Notes under the pieces: generated by a model
Seen by the model: only the letters and a program-made list of their open reading frames with translations
What the model was told of the DNA's origin: nothing
Database searches by the model: none
Program-made: the position numbers and the translations under genes
Origin: Acidobacteriota bacterium
GTDB taxonomy: Bacteria; Acidobacteriota; Blastocatellia; Pyrinomonadales; Pyrinomonadaceae
Assembly: GCA_020199835.1 (NCBI GenBank)
Contig: JAIVJV010000015.1
Location: forward strand, 28,741-92,740
DNA: 64,000 nucleotides
Reading direction: 5' to 3'
Shown: in pieces, positions 1-8,577 of the stretch
Layout of the letters: each line of letters starts with the position of its first letter
How positions within the stretch are numbered: position 1 is the first letter of the stretch

Positions 1-27
1 CAAGTCCAATGTGAATCGATTTATTCC
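1..27 (-). promoter_or_regulatory. Promoter-like GGAATA motif, copy A
   Basis: On the minus strand, GGAATAAATC (27-18) is followed after ten bases by GGACTTG (7-1). It is one of seven good copies of the same two-box pattern in the first 22 kb. It points out of the window, back to back with copy B, so a divergently transcribed gene probably lies upstream. The two-box spacing resembles an ECF-type sigma promoter; that reading is inference. Confidence 0.5.
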
Positions 28-61
28 CCAATTTGAGGATTTAGCTTCGGCTCTCAATTGT

Positions 62-87
62 GGAATAAATCTACAAACCGCCGACTT
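62..87 (+). promoter_or_regulatory. Promoter-like GGAATA motif, copy B
   Basis: GGAATAAATC (62-71), ten bases, then CGACTT (82-87). It lies 123 bases before the start of the NPCNPC membrane protein and most likely drives it. The spacing is identical to the copies before selC (7336-7361) and the DUF3179 gene (17037-17062). Confidence 0.55.
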
Positions 88-209
88 ATAGGACAAGACA
101 AAGAAATTCAGCAGTAAATAGGGGACTTAAAAATGCGCGATTTCGATCAGTGCCTCAGGAATAACCGTGTCGATTCTTGAGGAATGTCCTGACAACGAAA
201 GGAGAAGCC

Positions 210-926
210 ATGGCAGAAGACGTTGGCGCCTCATCTCGTGAGCAAGCGTCTAACTTTAATTGGGGAAAAGCATTAATGGCAGGATTGCTGGCAACTGTCA
301 TTATCACTATCTCGATGGCCTTGTTCGGGATGAATATTATGAAGAGCCTGGGCCTAATGGTCCTTGGCCCACAATCTGGTGCCTCCATGCAATATCTGGT
401 TGGAGGACTGAGCCACTTGATGGTAGGCGTGGGTTACGGTCTACTTTACTCGGCGGTAGTGGCACCTGTGAGGAGATGGCCTGCCGTCATGAAAGGACTT
501 GTTTTCGGACTGTCGATCACCGCGATTGCTTTAGCTGCAATGCCGATTATGGCCGCGGTGATGAGCAGGGGCGGCACACCCAATCCGTGCAATCCGTGTA
601 GTGGAAAAGCGGCAGGCGCTCAGCAGAGTAATCCTTGTAATCCGTGTGCCCGCAAGAGTGGCAATCAGGCAGGCCAGCAATCAAAGCCGACGAACCCATG
701 TAATCCATGCGCGGCGAAGAATCCTTGTAACCCGTGCGGGGCTAAAAATGCCAACTCGGGATCATCCGCTCCCAACGCGTGCAATCCTTGCGGCGTTGCC
801 GCAGGTAATCCATGTAATCCATGTGGGGGTGGTGGCGGCAGTCCTTACAGCGGGCTTATCAGTTTGATCAATCATGTGATCTTCGGTCTCGCGCTTGCAT
901 TCGCATATGGCCGCGGTGGCGCCTAA
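210..926 (+). CDS. Membrane protein with NPCNPC cysteine repeats
   Basis: A 238-residue protein I do not recognise as a named family. The ATG at 210 is preferred because AAAGGAG lies just upstream; an in-frame TTG at 177 is possible but lacks a site. Hydrophobic helices lie at about residues 20-43, 62-84, 93-117 and 215-235. Between helices three and four is an extramembrane loop of about 90 residues with five exact NPCNPC doublets plus one NACNPC, 12 cysteines in all, separated by Gly/Ala/Lys linkers. Regular Cys-Pro pairs suggest metal binding or a thiol redox role; this is inference. The next gene starts five bases after the stop, so the two are probably co-transcribed from the motif at 62-87. 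The helical part loosely resembles the small membrane protein at 16398-16871. Confidence 0.8.
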   Translation: MAEDVGASSREQASNFNWGKALMAGLLATVIITISMALFGMNIMKSLGLMVLGPQSGASMQYLVGGLSHLMVGVGYGLLYSAVVAPVRRWPAVMKGLVFGLSITAIALAAMPIMAAVMSRGGTPNPCNPCSGKAAGAQQSNPCNPCARKSGNQAGQQSKPTNPCNPCAAKNPCNPCGAKNANSGSSAPNACNPCGVAAGNPCNPCGGGGGSPYSGLISLINHVIFGLALAFAYGRGGA

Positions 927-930
927 TCGC

Positions 931-2040
931 ATGAGTCGAGAACGGGCGAGAATGCATGGTTCGATTTGGAAAGTCTTGTTGCTTTTCGCTGGCGCGGCGG
1001 GAGCCCTATCCATAACTGCGCTCTGGCTGGAAAGAAATGAGCGCCCCGATTCTGAGGCACGTCATTATAAATGGGGCGACGGGCGGGCGACGGCCGTACG
1101 GGTGCCTGACGATATGGTACTCGTGTCCGGAGGTGAATACGTAATTGGAGATGAATGGCCCGATGCTGCCGAGGATGCACCTCCGCGCCGGGTAAAGCTT
1201 GATGGGTTTTACATCGATCGGCACGAAGTCACCAATCGCGAATTCCTGCGTTTTGTAGCAGAAACTGGGCATGTGACTTCTGCAGAAAATGAAGGGGGCG
1301 CTTGGATCTATCGCGGCGGAGAAAGTAACTGGACCTACATCGAGGGGGCAAACTGGCGACACCCGCTGGGATCGGGTAGCTCGATTGAGGGGGCGATGGA
1401 GCATCCGGTTGTGCTGGTCTCGTGGCTCGATGCAAATACTTACGCAAGGTGGGCAGGTAAGCGTTTGCCCACTGAGGCCGAATGGGAGGTGGCCGCGCGT
1501 GGGAGCAAGGCGGCCATATTTCCCAACAAGTCAATTTCTTTAGCAGCAACTGTTGCGTCGTCGGGCGACAACGGCCATGCTCACGAAAGGCACGCGAGAA
1601 ACGAAGAGCTTGGTCCGCATGAGCCTTTACATCCTTCAGCCGGTGCTCAGACTAAAACCGGCCTCACGGGTCCGGCCGAGGACGGGACCGCAAATGTTTG
1701 GCAGGGGCATTGGCCACAACGCAATGAGACAAAAGACGGCTATTTCTATACGGCGCCTGTCGGTGCTTTCGCGCCTAACTCTCTCGGCGTCTACGACATG
1801 ATCGGAAACGTCTGGGAATGGACCGCCGATTGGTATGCATCGGACACTTATCGCAACCGCGGCGTGGCTCACAATCCGGTTGGACCAGCCAATGGAACGG
1901 TGCGCGTGGCGCGAGGCGGCTCATGGTTTTGTTCGCCGAACTACTGCGGCGCTTATCGTCCAGGTTTTCGCGGCAAGAGCCCTCCAAACAGCAGCTTCAA
2001 TAATGTTGGTTTCCGTTGCGCGCGTAGCCTGGGGAACTAA
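931..2040 (+). CDS. Formylglycine-generating enzyme (SUMF1/FGE-like), membrane-anchored
   Basis: FGE-family enzymes oxidise a cysteine in sulfatases to formylglycine; many homologues are only FGE-like. Here both catalytic cysteines of true FGEs are visible, in SWFCSPNYCGAYRP at about Cys334 and Cys339 (369-residue form). Other family hallmarks are present: MVLVSGG near the N-terminus, YIDRHEVTNREF, RLPTEAEWEVAARG, ANVWQG, GNVWEWTADW, RGGSW and GFRCAR. One N-terminal hydrophobic helix (about residues 9-30) suggests a membrane anchor with the domain outside the cytoplasm. The usual YPWGN stretch after AARG is replaced by a divergent, longer segment of about 45 residues. ATG 931 is chosen, with ATG 907 and 952 as alternatives. 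It follows the NPCNPC gene by four bases. No sulfatase is encoded in the window. Confidence 0.85.
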   Translation: MSRERARMHGSIWKVLLLFAGAAGALSITALWLERNERPDSEARHYKWGDGRATAVRVPDDMVLVSGGEYVIGDEWPDAAEDAPPRRVKLDGFYIDRHEVTNREFLRFVAETGHVTSAENEGGAWIYRGGESNWTYIEGANWRHPLGSGSSIEGAMEHPVVLVSWLDANTYARWAGKRLPTEAEWEVAARGSKAAIFPNKSISLAATVASSGDNGHAHERHARNEELGPHEPLHPSAGAQTKTGLTGPAEDGTANVWQGHWPQRNETKDGYFYTAPVGAFAPNSLGVYDMIGNVWEWTADWYASDTYRNRGVAHNPVGPANGTVRVARGGSWFCSPNYCGAYRPGFRGKSPPNSSFNNVGFRCARSLGN

Positions 2041-2078
2041 CCATATGGAGCGATCTCATCCAAAAACGACTTGAAACT

Positions 2079-3116
2079 TCAAAGCGAATTCGCCACTAAT
2101 CCGCTGACTACTGCTATCACCCAGATTGAAACTCCCACCGTTGTTGCGATCTTCCAATTGGTTGCTCTCATGATGGTGAGCAGAGAAGGAAGATTGATAG
2201 CGGGGCCGGCGATGAGCATAACCACGGCCGCACCTACCGGAGCGCCCAATCCAAGTAATACAATGGCCAGGGGAATCTCGAAAAAAGTCGGCAGTGCCAG
2301 AGGAACCGCAAAAGTGGCGACAACTATAACTGCTACGAACTTTGCGTGAGGTGACATGAAAGCACTCACGGGAATCCATTGTGCAATGATCATTGAGGAC
2401 AAGACACCGATAATTATCACCGGAACCACTCGCAGGGCTATTTGAGCACACGAACGCATGAAGCGCAGCAAATGTATTCGCACGGAAACCTTCGGCGAAA
2501 TGTTGTCAGCCTCCAATGGTGGTCTCATTTCACCGATCACTTTGTCCGCAATCATGCCAATACACAGAACTGCAAGAAGACTGGCGGCCGCGCGCGTTAC
2601 GGCAATCCTGTAGTCGAAAAGCATGAACGTGAGGATCAAGGCAGCCGGATTCAGCGCAGGGGCAGCAAGCATCAAGGCGAGCGATGGGCCAAGTCGGGCA
2701 GAACGCTCGTACATGCTTGTAAAGATCGGGACTACACAGCAGGAACACAGCATTAGGGGTGCTCCTCCGAATCCAGCAACTATGTGCGACCGCAGAGATC
2801 CTCTTCCCAGCGCCTGAAGCAACCACCGCGGAGACATAAATGTGCTCACCGCTCCGCCAATCAGAACTCCAAAAAGCAATGCCGGCCAAATTAGAAAAAA
2901 ATAATTCAGCGTTCTGGTTAGTAACCCCGCCTCGGAAGCTCCGACCGTTGGAATCACATCACTTCGCAGAGTCAACGATCCGGCGACCGAAACCTTTCCA
3001 AGGACAACAATCGCAGTCGAACTCTTGTAAACAATAAGCGCTCCAACAATCATCAAGATAGGAAGCAGGAACAGAATGGGCTGTACTGCGGTCGGCGCTG
3101 CTAAGTTTCTTCTCAT
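2079..3116 (-). CDS. Permease of the ArsP/SO_0444 (PF03773) family
   Basis: A 345-residue polytopic membrane protein with about eight to ten hydrophobic helices. The signature CSCCVVPIFTSMYERSARLG followed by APALNPAALILTFMLF is typical of the predicted permease family that includes ArsP (organoarsenical efflux) and SO_0444 (Cu/Zn efflux). The CSCC cluster near the start of a helix is the likely metal- or arsenic-contacting site. ATG 3116 is preferred, since GGAG lies about twelve bases upstream; a longer form from 3170 is possible. It converges with the FGE gene (38-base gap). The arsenosugar genes further along make an organoarsenical substrate attractive, but the sequence does not settle the substrate. 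Confidence 0.85.
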   Translation of the reverse strand: MRRNLAAPTAVQPILFLLPILMIVGALIVYKSSTAIVVLGKVSVAGSLTLRSDVIPTVGASEAGLLTRTLNYFFLIWPALLFGVLIGGAVSTFMSPRWLLQALGRGSLRSHIVAGFGGAPLMLCSCCVVPIFTSMYERSARLGPSLALMLAAPALNPAALILTFMLFDYRIAVTRAAASLLAVLCIGMIADKVIGEMRPPLEADNISPKVSVRIHLLRFMRSCAQIALRVVPVIIIGVLSSMIIAQWIPVSAFMSPHAKFVAVIVVATFAVPLALPTFFEIPLAIVLLGLGAPVGAAVVMLIAGPAINLPSLLTIMRATNWKIATTVGVSIWVIAVVSGLVANSL

Positions 3117-3249
3117 CTTGTCTGTTCTCCAATAAGGAACGATTCGTAACCCTCGTGAATGCCCCTGCAACCGAGAAGTCTTTGCTTAGAACCATAAGTT
3201 GAAAGCCTGAACGAAATCAGCCACCGTGTACATTCGTAGTCTTACGGAC

Positions 3250-5637
3250 TCATTGTTTTCTCTTAGGCACGCCTTCAGAGCTCCAGTAGATCGGATCCGC
3301 ATTCTGAGCCGCGGGTATGTTGACATCTGAGTGGATATGCCAAGGCACCGCTTCGGCTAGTGCATCCGGATCCTTCTTGATGTATTCGTTGGCGAGGTAA
3401 TGGATGCGCCAGTCCTCAAACTTATCGAGGTAAGTCACATTGGTTTCCGCAGCCAGCTTTGCATTGCCCGTTTGTCGGTAGCCCTCAATCACGAAATAAA
3501 GCGCAATGGTGTCATCCGGGTCGATCGTAAGAACTCGTTCGAACATTTGGCATGCTTCAGCCTGCATTCCGAGGTCCTGGTAACACTTGCCCATTTGGTT
3601 CAGGACCATTCGGTCTCGCGGGTAACGCGACTCTACTTGTCTGAAAAGTTTAAGCGCTTCCGCGGGCTTATTCTCCAATCTCAGCAATGCGCCCTTGTAG
3701 TAAGTGGCCCGCAAGTTATTTGGATTGATAGCGAGTGCCTTATCAAGCAGCTGATGAATTTCCGGAAAATTCTCGCGCCAAAAACTTGCCAGCGCTTGAT
3801 TGATATAACCATCATCGTAGGTGGGACCGATCTGTGTTACCTTCTCGAACGCCTTTTTAGCGTCCGCATACATAAACTGATCGAAAAGCGCGATCCCCAG
3901 ATTGTTAAAGCGAATAAGATCTCTTCCATCCAGCTTGCTAGTGGCCGGACGATTCTCGCCGAGGTTAAGCGTTATTGTCTGTTGTCCCATCTCAACGATC
4001 GGGAGATCGACACTCTTGCCGAGCGCATAATTGCTAAAAAACCGATTGAATTTGCGATAGAGAACGCGTGCACTTACGCGCAGCGGTCCGCTCGCAGTCT
4101 TTGGAATGGTGAATTGATAGCGAACCAACTCGCTGCGTCCGGGAGCTATGAAGTTGTCATAGGCTCTGCCTCGTGTTTCCCAGATGTTGTGGTGGCGCAC
4201 GGCCTGGGCCTTTTCCGTGACCTGCACAGATTGGAATTTATGAGAACGCTCATCAACTGTGCCATCGGGTTTAAGAAATCCGCTGTGATACACAATACGA
4301 CCGCCGCTCACATCCTGCACCTTGAACTCTACCCAGGGTTCGAAGAAGTCTCGCAACTCGGTAGGAAACAGGTGTCCTACACCTCTATTAGATATAACCA
4401 CGCCTAACGTTACCGTTTCGCCAGGAGCAAGAGAGAAAGTACTTTTATTAATCGGCGCGATGATTGTGTCGTCCGGCTTCTGATGGCCGGGATAAAGGGC
4501 AGCGTTTATTGAGTTGATGGTGGCGAAGCCTTCGCCAACTTTGAGACCCGCAGCACCCTTGCGTAAGGTGATTAGATCTGTGCCCTCGCGCTGAGTCGGG
4601 TAAGCCACTCCCTTCTTCAACGTGAAGATGTCAATGCCCAGGTGATCCGCGTCAAGGAATTCCGTGACCCTCTGTAATTGATCTTTGTAACCATAGAGGT
4701 ACGGAAGCGCGGTGTTGGACGCAGGCCAGCGATGCGACGCTATCATTCCATGCTTTGCCGCCAAATCACCACGAGCAGTCTCAGGGCCCATGTGACAAGA
4801 TTGGCAAGTACTGCGCGATCTCTTGTAGAACGGCAGCGGTGATTCATTTGAGTGTGAACTCATCTGCCACTCGTCGTAGACGGAAAAAGAGCGACGCCAT
4901 TTGTAGTTTTCGATCTGACGCGGCAACGCTGCTTTATGACAAACCGCGCAAAACTCCGGGGTCTTATAGAAGTCTTTCATCATGGCCCGCTTGTGCGCGC
5001 TCTTGTTTGCGAGGATCATCCGGTCAGTTACCTTACCGGGGAACGGTTTTCCGTTCTCGTCGACGAGCAGCGCAGGTGGGGCGATACGATAGCTGCCAGT
5101 TCCTTCAAGGTAGGTGATCTTTTCAATTGAATGGCAGACGGTGCAGGTAACTCCCTCATCGTCAAACGGTCGAGGTATCTTCGAGCCAGTTGTGAGCGCC
5201 CCGGAAACTAAGGCTATCGGGTTGTGGCAGCTTTCACAGTGGCGAGTGGTCTCAATTCCGTATTGTTTTATGAAGTCGTCGATGTTCTTCTGGTAGAAAG
5301 GGCCGCGGAAGCTGCTGCGATGCGGCGATTCCGCCCACTGCGCATGCGCGCTACTGTGGCAACGCGCGCAGTATGAAGCGGGTATAAACTTATCCGCGCT
5401 TATGAAGGTACCTGTCGACGTCTGGACCTCACCCGGGGCGAATGGATTCGGCCCAAATGGCAAATTGTAGTTCTCTTTTTCCGTCTTGGATTCGTTCTTA
5501 TGTTTAGAGTCATCGGAACCGTAAACCGTATATCCGAGTGCGAGCACGACGATGCCTATCAGAGAAACAACTTGTGGGACGCGCCACTTAATTTCTCTTC
5601 CACCAAGGATGTGGACTAGATGCGCTGACCCCGGCAT
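3250..5637 (-). CDS. Pentahaem c-type cytochrome with TPR domain
   Basis: A 795-residue exported protein. One transmembrane helix (about residues 22-41) precedes a multihaem region with five CXXCH motifs: CARCH, CESCH, CTVCH, CAVCH and CQSCH, all in the first 300 residues or so. Similar modules occur in the cytochrome c554/NrfA-like multihaem superfamily. A beta-rich middle section follows, then at least three TPR units from about residue 585. The TPRs suggest a docking platform for partner proteins on the periplasmic side. ATG 5637 is preferred over the upstream TTG because GGAAGGAG lies seven bases before it. It is transcribed toward the permease, with a gap of about 130 bases. An electron-transfer role follows from the haem motifs; the redox partner is unknown. 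Confidence 0.85.
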   Translation of the reverse strand: MPGSAHLVHILGGREIKWRVPQVVSLIGIVVLALGYTVYGSDDSKHKNESKTEKENYNLPFGPNPFAPGEVQTSTGTFISADKFIPASYCARCHSSAHAQWAESPHRSSFRGPFYQKNIDDFIKQYGIETTRHCESCHNPIALVSGALTTGSKIPRPFDDEGVTCTVCHSIEKITYLEGTGSYRIAPPALLVDENGKPFPGKVTDRMILANKSAHKRAMMKDFYKTPEFCAVCHKAALPRQIENYKWRRSFSVYDEWQMSSHSNESPLPFYKRSRSTCQSCHMGPETARGDLAAKHGMIASHRWPASNTALPYLYGYKDQLQRVTEFLDADHLGIDIFTLKKGVAYPTQREGTDLITLRKGAAGLKVGEGFATINSINAALYPGHQKPDDTIIAPINKSTFSLAPGETVTLGVVISNRGVGHLFPTELRDFFEPWVEFKVQDVSGGRIVYHSGFLKPDGTVDERSHKFQSVQVTEKAQAVRHHNIWETRGRAYDNFIAPGRSELVRYQFTIPKTASGPLRVSARVLYRKFNRFFSNYALGKSVDLPIVEMGQQTITLNLGENRPATSKLDGRDLIRFNNLGIALFDQFMYADAKKAFEKVTQIGPTYDDGYINQALASFWRENFPEIHQLLDKALAINPNNLRATYYKGALLRLENKPAEALKLFRQVESRYPRDRMVLNQMGKCYQDLGMQAEACQMFERVLTIDPDDTIALYFVIEGYRQTGNAKLAAETNVTYLDKFEDWRIHYLANEYIKKDPDALAEAVPWHIHSDVNIPAAQNADPIYWSSEGVPKRKQ

Positions 5638-6039
5638 TCTCAACTCCTTCCACGTTTCTAATCACCGAAACTGGTGCGGGCTGGCAACGGCCACATGAGT
5701 TATCACAGGGCCGTTGCCTGTTGGTCCCGCTACATCCTGGCGTCACGAAAAGCGATCTCGTTATCGCGTCGGCCCGGAGCCTCTGTCCTTGGCGGCCGAA
5801 CTGAAGTCCTTGCGTCTGGCGTTAACGGCTACGGTACGGCGATCCGAAAAGAGGCTGGCCATGCCGCCGCCGGGCCCGGAACTCGGACAAAAATCGCCTG
5901 TTTGTTGCAGGCAGTCGAAGTTCGCCAGAATTTCTGGCGATTGCTCTGAACCGTCTGGGTTCTTTACGGTAACCAGGAAAACATCCTGACCGGGTTTGTC
6001 TTGCGCTATACCCCCGTCCCGGGGGTCAGGAATGACCGG
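5638..6039. other. Intergenic, hairpins only
   Basis: About 400 bases with no gene I can support. It holds two strong inverted repeats: TCGCCAG(5922-5928)/CTGGCGA(5934-5940), and ACCCCCG(6010-6016)/CGGGGGT(6020-6026) with a three-base loop. The second lies just past the stop of the minus-strand gene at 6040 and probably ends its transcript, although no T-run follows. Confidence 0.5.
6010..6026 (-). terminator. Hairpin after 6040-6825 gene
   Basis: A perfect 7-bp GC-rich stem with loop TCC, 14 bases beyond the stop codon. There is no clear U-tract, so it may be an attenuating or RNA-protecting hairpin rather than a classical intrinsic terminator. Confidence 0.4.
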
Positions 6040-6825
6040 TCATATAACCCACGGGAATCCCTCGGATCCGTTCAGGCGATTGACAATCATGGCAAACCCT
6101 TCCGCTACTAGATTGTCAATGTCACTGGCCGTTTGCAGAATAGGCGTGCCATCCAAATCTCTGCCGTTCTTGGCTGCGATCGCGTCGAGTCGAGTCTTTC
6201 CGGCAGGAGTGAATGCCCTGGACGTGTAAACCACAAACGCCAGGATCCAGTTGCCAAGTGGGTTGTTGGAGAAGTAGCCGTTACGCGTGTCGAAGACGTT
6301 GTCCTGACGCCGGTTTGGAGGCGCAGGACTTTTCACGAAGACAGGGTTATTGTTGGCATCCCGTTGTGTCTTGGGGAAAAGGAATGCGCGAAACCTGTTC
6401 GCGACATCCATGGCGCGCCGACCACGATCCGTCAGATTGCCATTGGCATCTCTCTCAAAACTATTCGGCATGAGAGTGCCCATGATCGAATAGTAAATAA
6501 GGTTTCCAGAGTTGTCCCACCCACCCGTCGTTTCCAGGATGCGGATGTTGCGGCGGGTTGGGTCTGTATTGGAATTGTCAACGGTCCAATGTGCCGGATT
6601 GCGATCAGGATTACCTGCTCGCTCTCCGATATTTGCCGGAACAATTCCGTTTTCACGATAGAACGCGTCGCTGAAATCGAACGGCGGCGCGTTGTCGCCT
6701 AACGTGGGCGAATTACTCGCCACAGTTGAGGTTGGTGGTGGGGCCAGGCCTGCGAATCCCATCACCACTAACAGCGTGATGGAAAGCCAGACGGGCCACC
6801 TCTTTTTAGGTCTGATGTTTATCAT
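6040..6825 (-). CDS. Secreted protein of unknown function
   Basis: A 261-residue protein I cannot assign. The N-terminus (RPKKRWPVW, then a hydrophobic stretch to about residue 30) looks like a Sec signal peptide. The mature part is rich in Asn, Asp and Arg, and aromatic residues recur (FSDAFYRENGIVP, WDNSGNLIYYSIMG, NPLGNWILAFVVYTSR). No cysteine or obvious catalytic motif is visible. Start ATG 6825 is well supported by AAAGGAG seven bases upstream. A GGAATA promoter-like site at 7141-7166 points at it, about 315 bases away, which would mean a long leader. Confidence 0.7.
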   Translation of the reverse strand: MINIRPKKRWPVWLSITLLVVMGFAGLAPPPTSTVASNSPTLGDNAPPFDFSDAFYRENGIVPANIGERAGNPDRNPAHWTVDNSNTDPTRRNIRILETTGGWDNSGNLIYYSIMGTLMPNSFERDANGNLTDRGRRAMDVANRFRAFLFPKTQRDANNNPVFVKSPAPPNRRQDNVFDTRNGYFSNNPLGNWILAFVVYTSRAFTPAGKTRLDAIAAKNGRDLDGTPILQTASDIDNLVAEGFAMIVNRLNGSEGFPWVI

Positions 6826-7140
6826 ACTCGTCTCCTTTGGAAGTGGATCTGACCTACTCGGTGATAATGCTAGTTTCTTCAGCCGTGATCGCCAGGAGTC
6901 CTTTGACTACTCAAAGTCATTCGTACCAAACCAAATTGAGGTTTGCGTAAATGTTAAGAAGATTCTCGTGCGAGGGCGTGCAACTTTGCTCTCTGCCAAC
7001 CGTCATCAGAGCGAGAATGCTCGCCTTTGCGGGGGATGCTCAACAGAGATTAACTGAACCTACAGGTTTTCAGATGTCCTACTGCGTCGGGGTGCAGAGT
7101 CCAACTTCCTGAGCATTCCTGAATTCAGCCTAACAATACA
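6826..7140. other. Intergenic leader region
   Basis: No supported gene. It sits between promoter-like copy C and the secreted protein gene at 6825, so it may be the untranslated leader of that gene. I see no riboswitch I can name. Confidence 0.4.
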
Positions 7141-7166
7141 AAGTTCAGAGTTTGAGGATTTATTCC
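7141..7166 (-). promoter_or_regulatory. Promoter-like GGAATA motif, copy C
   Basis: Minus strand: GGAATAAATC (7166-7157), ten bases, GAACTT (7146-7141). It lies 32 bases beyond the 3' end of selC and reads toward the gene at 6825. Confidence 0.5.
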
Positions 7167-7197
7167 ACCTTTGCAAAGAATTTTGTAAGGCCGTAAT

Positions 7198-7296
7198 TGG
7201 CGGAGGCGTGTAGGAATCGAACCTACCCGAGCCTGTTCGCACAGTCTCTCAATCGGTTTTGAAGACCGCGCCGTTCACCAGAACAGATTCGCCTCC
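7198..7296 (-). tRNA. selC: tRNA-Sec (anticodon UCA), CCA encoded
   Basis: A 99-base selenocysteine tRNA read on the minus strand. The anticodon loop is CTTCAAA with TCA in the centre. The D-stem is six pairs (CTGTTC/GAACGG) around a four-base TGGT loop, a hallmark of tRNA-Sec. A long variable arm contains CTGT/ACAG. The T-arm is GTAGG-TTCGATT-CCTAC. The acceptor GGAGGCG/CGCCTCC has seven pairs plus an A-A opposition at the eighth position, where bacterial tRNA-Sec normally has an eighth pair. The discriminator is G and CCA is encoded. Promoter-like copy D ends 40 bases upstream. No selA, selB or selD is in the window. The gene shows that the organism can probably insert selenocysteine, which supports the two TGA-containing genes nearby. 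Confidence 0.95.
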
Positions 7297-7335
7297 GCAA
7301 CATGCCACGCTGGTGGAATCACACTTAGTTACACA

Positions 7336-7361
7336 AAGTTCGCATAAGGGGGATTTATTCC
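7336..7361 (-). promoter_or_regulatory. Promoter-like GGAATA motif, copy D (selC)
   Basis: Minus strand: GGAATAAATC (7361-7352), ten bases, GAACTT (7341-7336), followed by TGTGTAAC. It is placed correctly to start a selC transcript with a leader of about 30 bases. Confidence 0.6.
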
Positions 7362-7415
7362 AGAGCCCGTGTCTGTGTCGCGCAAAGTCCGCGATGACTG
7401 TAACTGACTTACCTT

Positions 7416-8030
7416 CTACCGGCCCGCGAATAATTCTCGATCGGGATCGCCCTGATTAGTACGAGCAACCTCAAACACAAACCCCTGTTTGTATTCCGGG
7501 TGTTTCATCTCTCGCATCGCCTCCGCGTAGAATTTCCGAGCCTCCTCTACGCTCCGCTTGCCGGTGACGACGTCATTCGCGAGGTTTATTGCGAGGAAGT
7601 TTGCCTCCTCCTGGTCGCAACGTGCGGCAAGCTCCCCTTTCGTACGTTCGCCTACGATACTTCCGTCATAGATAACCAATTCATCGAACTTATCGGGTGG
7701 TATCCGGTAATTAATAGACTGGTAAAGCATGTCAGTGTGCGGCTTTGGAAAGCGGTGTGGGATCTCCTCATTGACTAGTTCTGAGAACTTCCAAGGTCCA
7801 TTGTTATGCCAGACCAGCCTTTGCTCGGTAGCTTCTTGCGGCGCTCCGTACTTCGCGATCATTTTACGCGCCACTTCCTGTGGTTTACTCTTCCAACCTG
7901 CAATGATCTGATCGACATTTTTCCTGTGGGTCGCCTTTTGCGACGCGATTTCTGTGCTCCGGCCAGACACCAACTCGCCTATGGCGACAGCGGCCAACAG
8001 AAATGTAAGAGCGAATGTTATTCGTCTCAT
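7416..8030 (-). CDS. Exported protein of unknown function
   Basis: A 204-residue protein not assigned to a family. ATG 8030 follows GGGAGG at a good distance; the longer in-frame extension has no such site. The N-terminus MRRITFALTFLLAAVAIGEL is a signal peptide or anchor. The mature part reads like a small alpha/beta periplasmic domain: KSKPQEVARKMIAKYG, LVWHNNGPW, then FLAINLANDVVTGKRSVEEARKFYAEAMREMKH near the C-terminus. No cysteine pair or clear catalytic motif is visible beyond a lone Cys in AARCDQEEANF. Copy E of the promoter-like motif lies about 100 bases upstream. It sits between selC and the selenoprotein operon. Confidence 0.75.
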   Translation of the reverse strand: MRRITFALTFLLAAVAIGELVSGRSTEIASQKATHRKNVDQIIAGWKSKPQEVARKMIAKYGAPQEATEQRLVWHNNGPWKFSELVNEEIPHRFPKPHTDMLYQSINYRIPPDKFDELVIYDGSIVGERTKGELAARCDQEEANFLAINLANDVVTGKRSVEEARKFYAEAMREMKHPEYKQGFVFEVARTNQGDPDRELFAGR

Positions 8031-8132
8031 ATCAATCCTCCCTTGCTCGTTATTGAGCCAATCGCTATTCCTCAGTTCCCCTGCCCACGAACGAACACCA
8101 TAGCTACCACAATCGTGTGTCCCATATCGGAA

Positions 8133-8158
8133 AAGTGAATCTGCATGCGGTCTATTCC
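8133..8158 (-). promoter_or_regulatory. Promoter-like GGAATA motif, copy E
   Basis: Minus strand: GGAATAGACC (8158-8149), ten bases, TCACTT (8138-8133). Spacing matches the other copies; the downstream box differs by one base. It precedes the gene starting at 8030. Confidence 0.45.
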
Positions 8159-8577
8159 CTGAAATTCTTTTGCGACTGAATCTCAACGATGCTGGGACGC
8201 AAGAAATTGGTTTGCAATTGGCAGTGGCTTTGCGTTGGAATCTGCCTGTGGAGTGATCGGAACTTGCGCTGTCTGTTTAGAAACCCCAGTTGCGCCGGTT
8301 CCTCAGTAATGCCGCTTACATTCCTTTTCCCTGTAAGCCGGGTTACAGGAAAAACAGGCTAATTGCCTTTACCTTGACCCTCCAAATTTCGCTGGGCGAA
8401 GTCAGGTTGATTTGGAATCGAGGTTGCAATTCACGACGCGGCTGCAATCGTTGCGTACGTCAACGTTGTGAACCGCCTGGCCCTGGGTTTAGGTGTTGAT
8501 TTAGAGGCCTGACCTGCGTCCTTCGAGCGATTTCAGTTTGTGGCCGGAACGCAGACCGAGGCAACGAACACAAAAGC
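8159..8577. other. Intergenic with one hairpin
   Basis: No supported gene in about 420 bases. The only structure I see is an inverted repeat, CCTGTAA (8330-8336)/TTACAGG (8343-8349), flanked by T and A runs. It lies about 230 bases beyond the peroxiredoxin stop and may end that transcript. Confidence 0.45.
8325..8354 (-). terminator. Terminator-like hairpin after peroxiredoxin operon
   Basis: A 7-bp stem with a six-base loop. On the minus strand it is followed by a short T stretch (GGAAAAGG on the plus strand side reads CCTTTTCC). This is compatible with a weak intrinsic terminator for the selenoprotein operon. Confidence 0.4.

Noticed and set aside
158..170. Eighth copy of the GGAATA promoter motif
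   Set aside because: GGAATAACCGTG is present, but the downstream box at the right distance is TGAGGAA, not NNACTT.
3400..4407. 335-codon plus-strand frame inside the cytochrome gene
   Set aside because: It lies antisense to a well-supported multihaem cytochrome, and its translation shows no domain.
5674..5989. Two overlapping plus-strand frames upstream of the cytochrome
   Set aside because: Arg/Pro-rich low-quality translation, no start signal, and overlapping strong hairpins.
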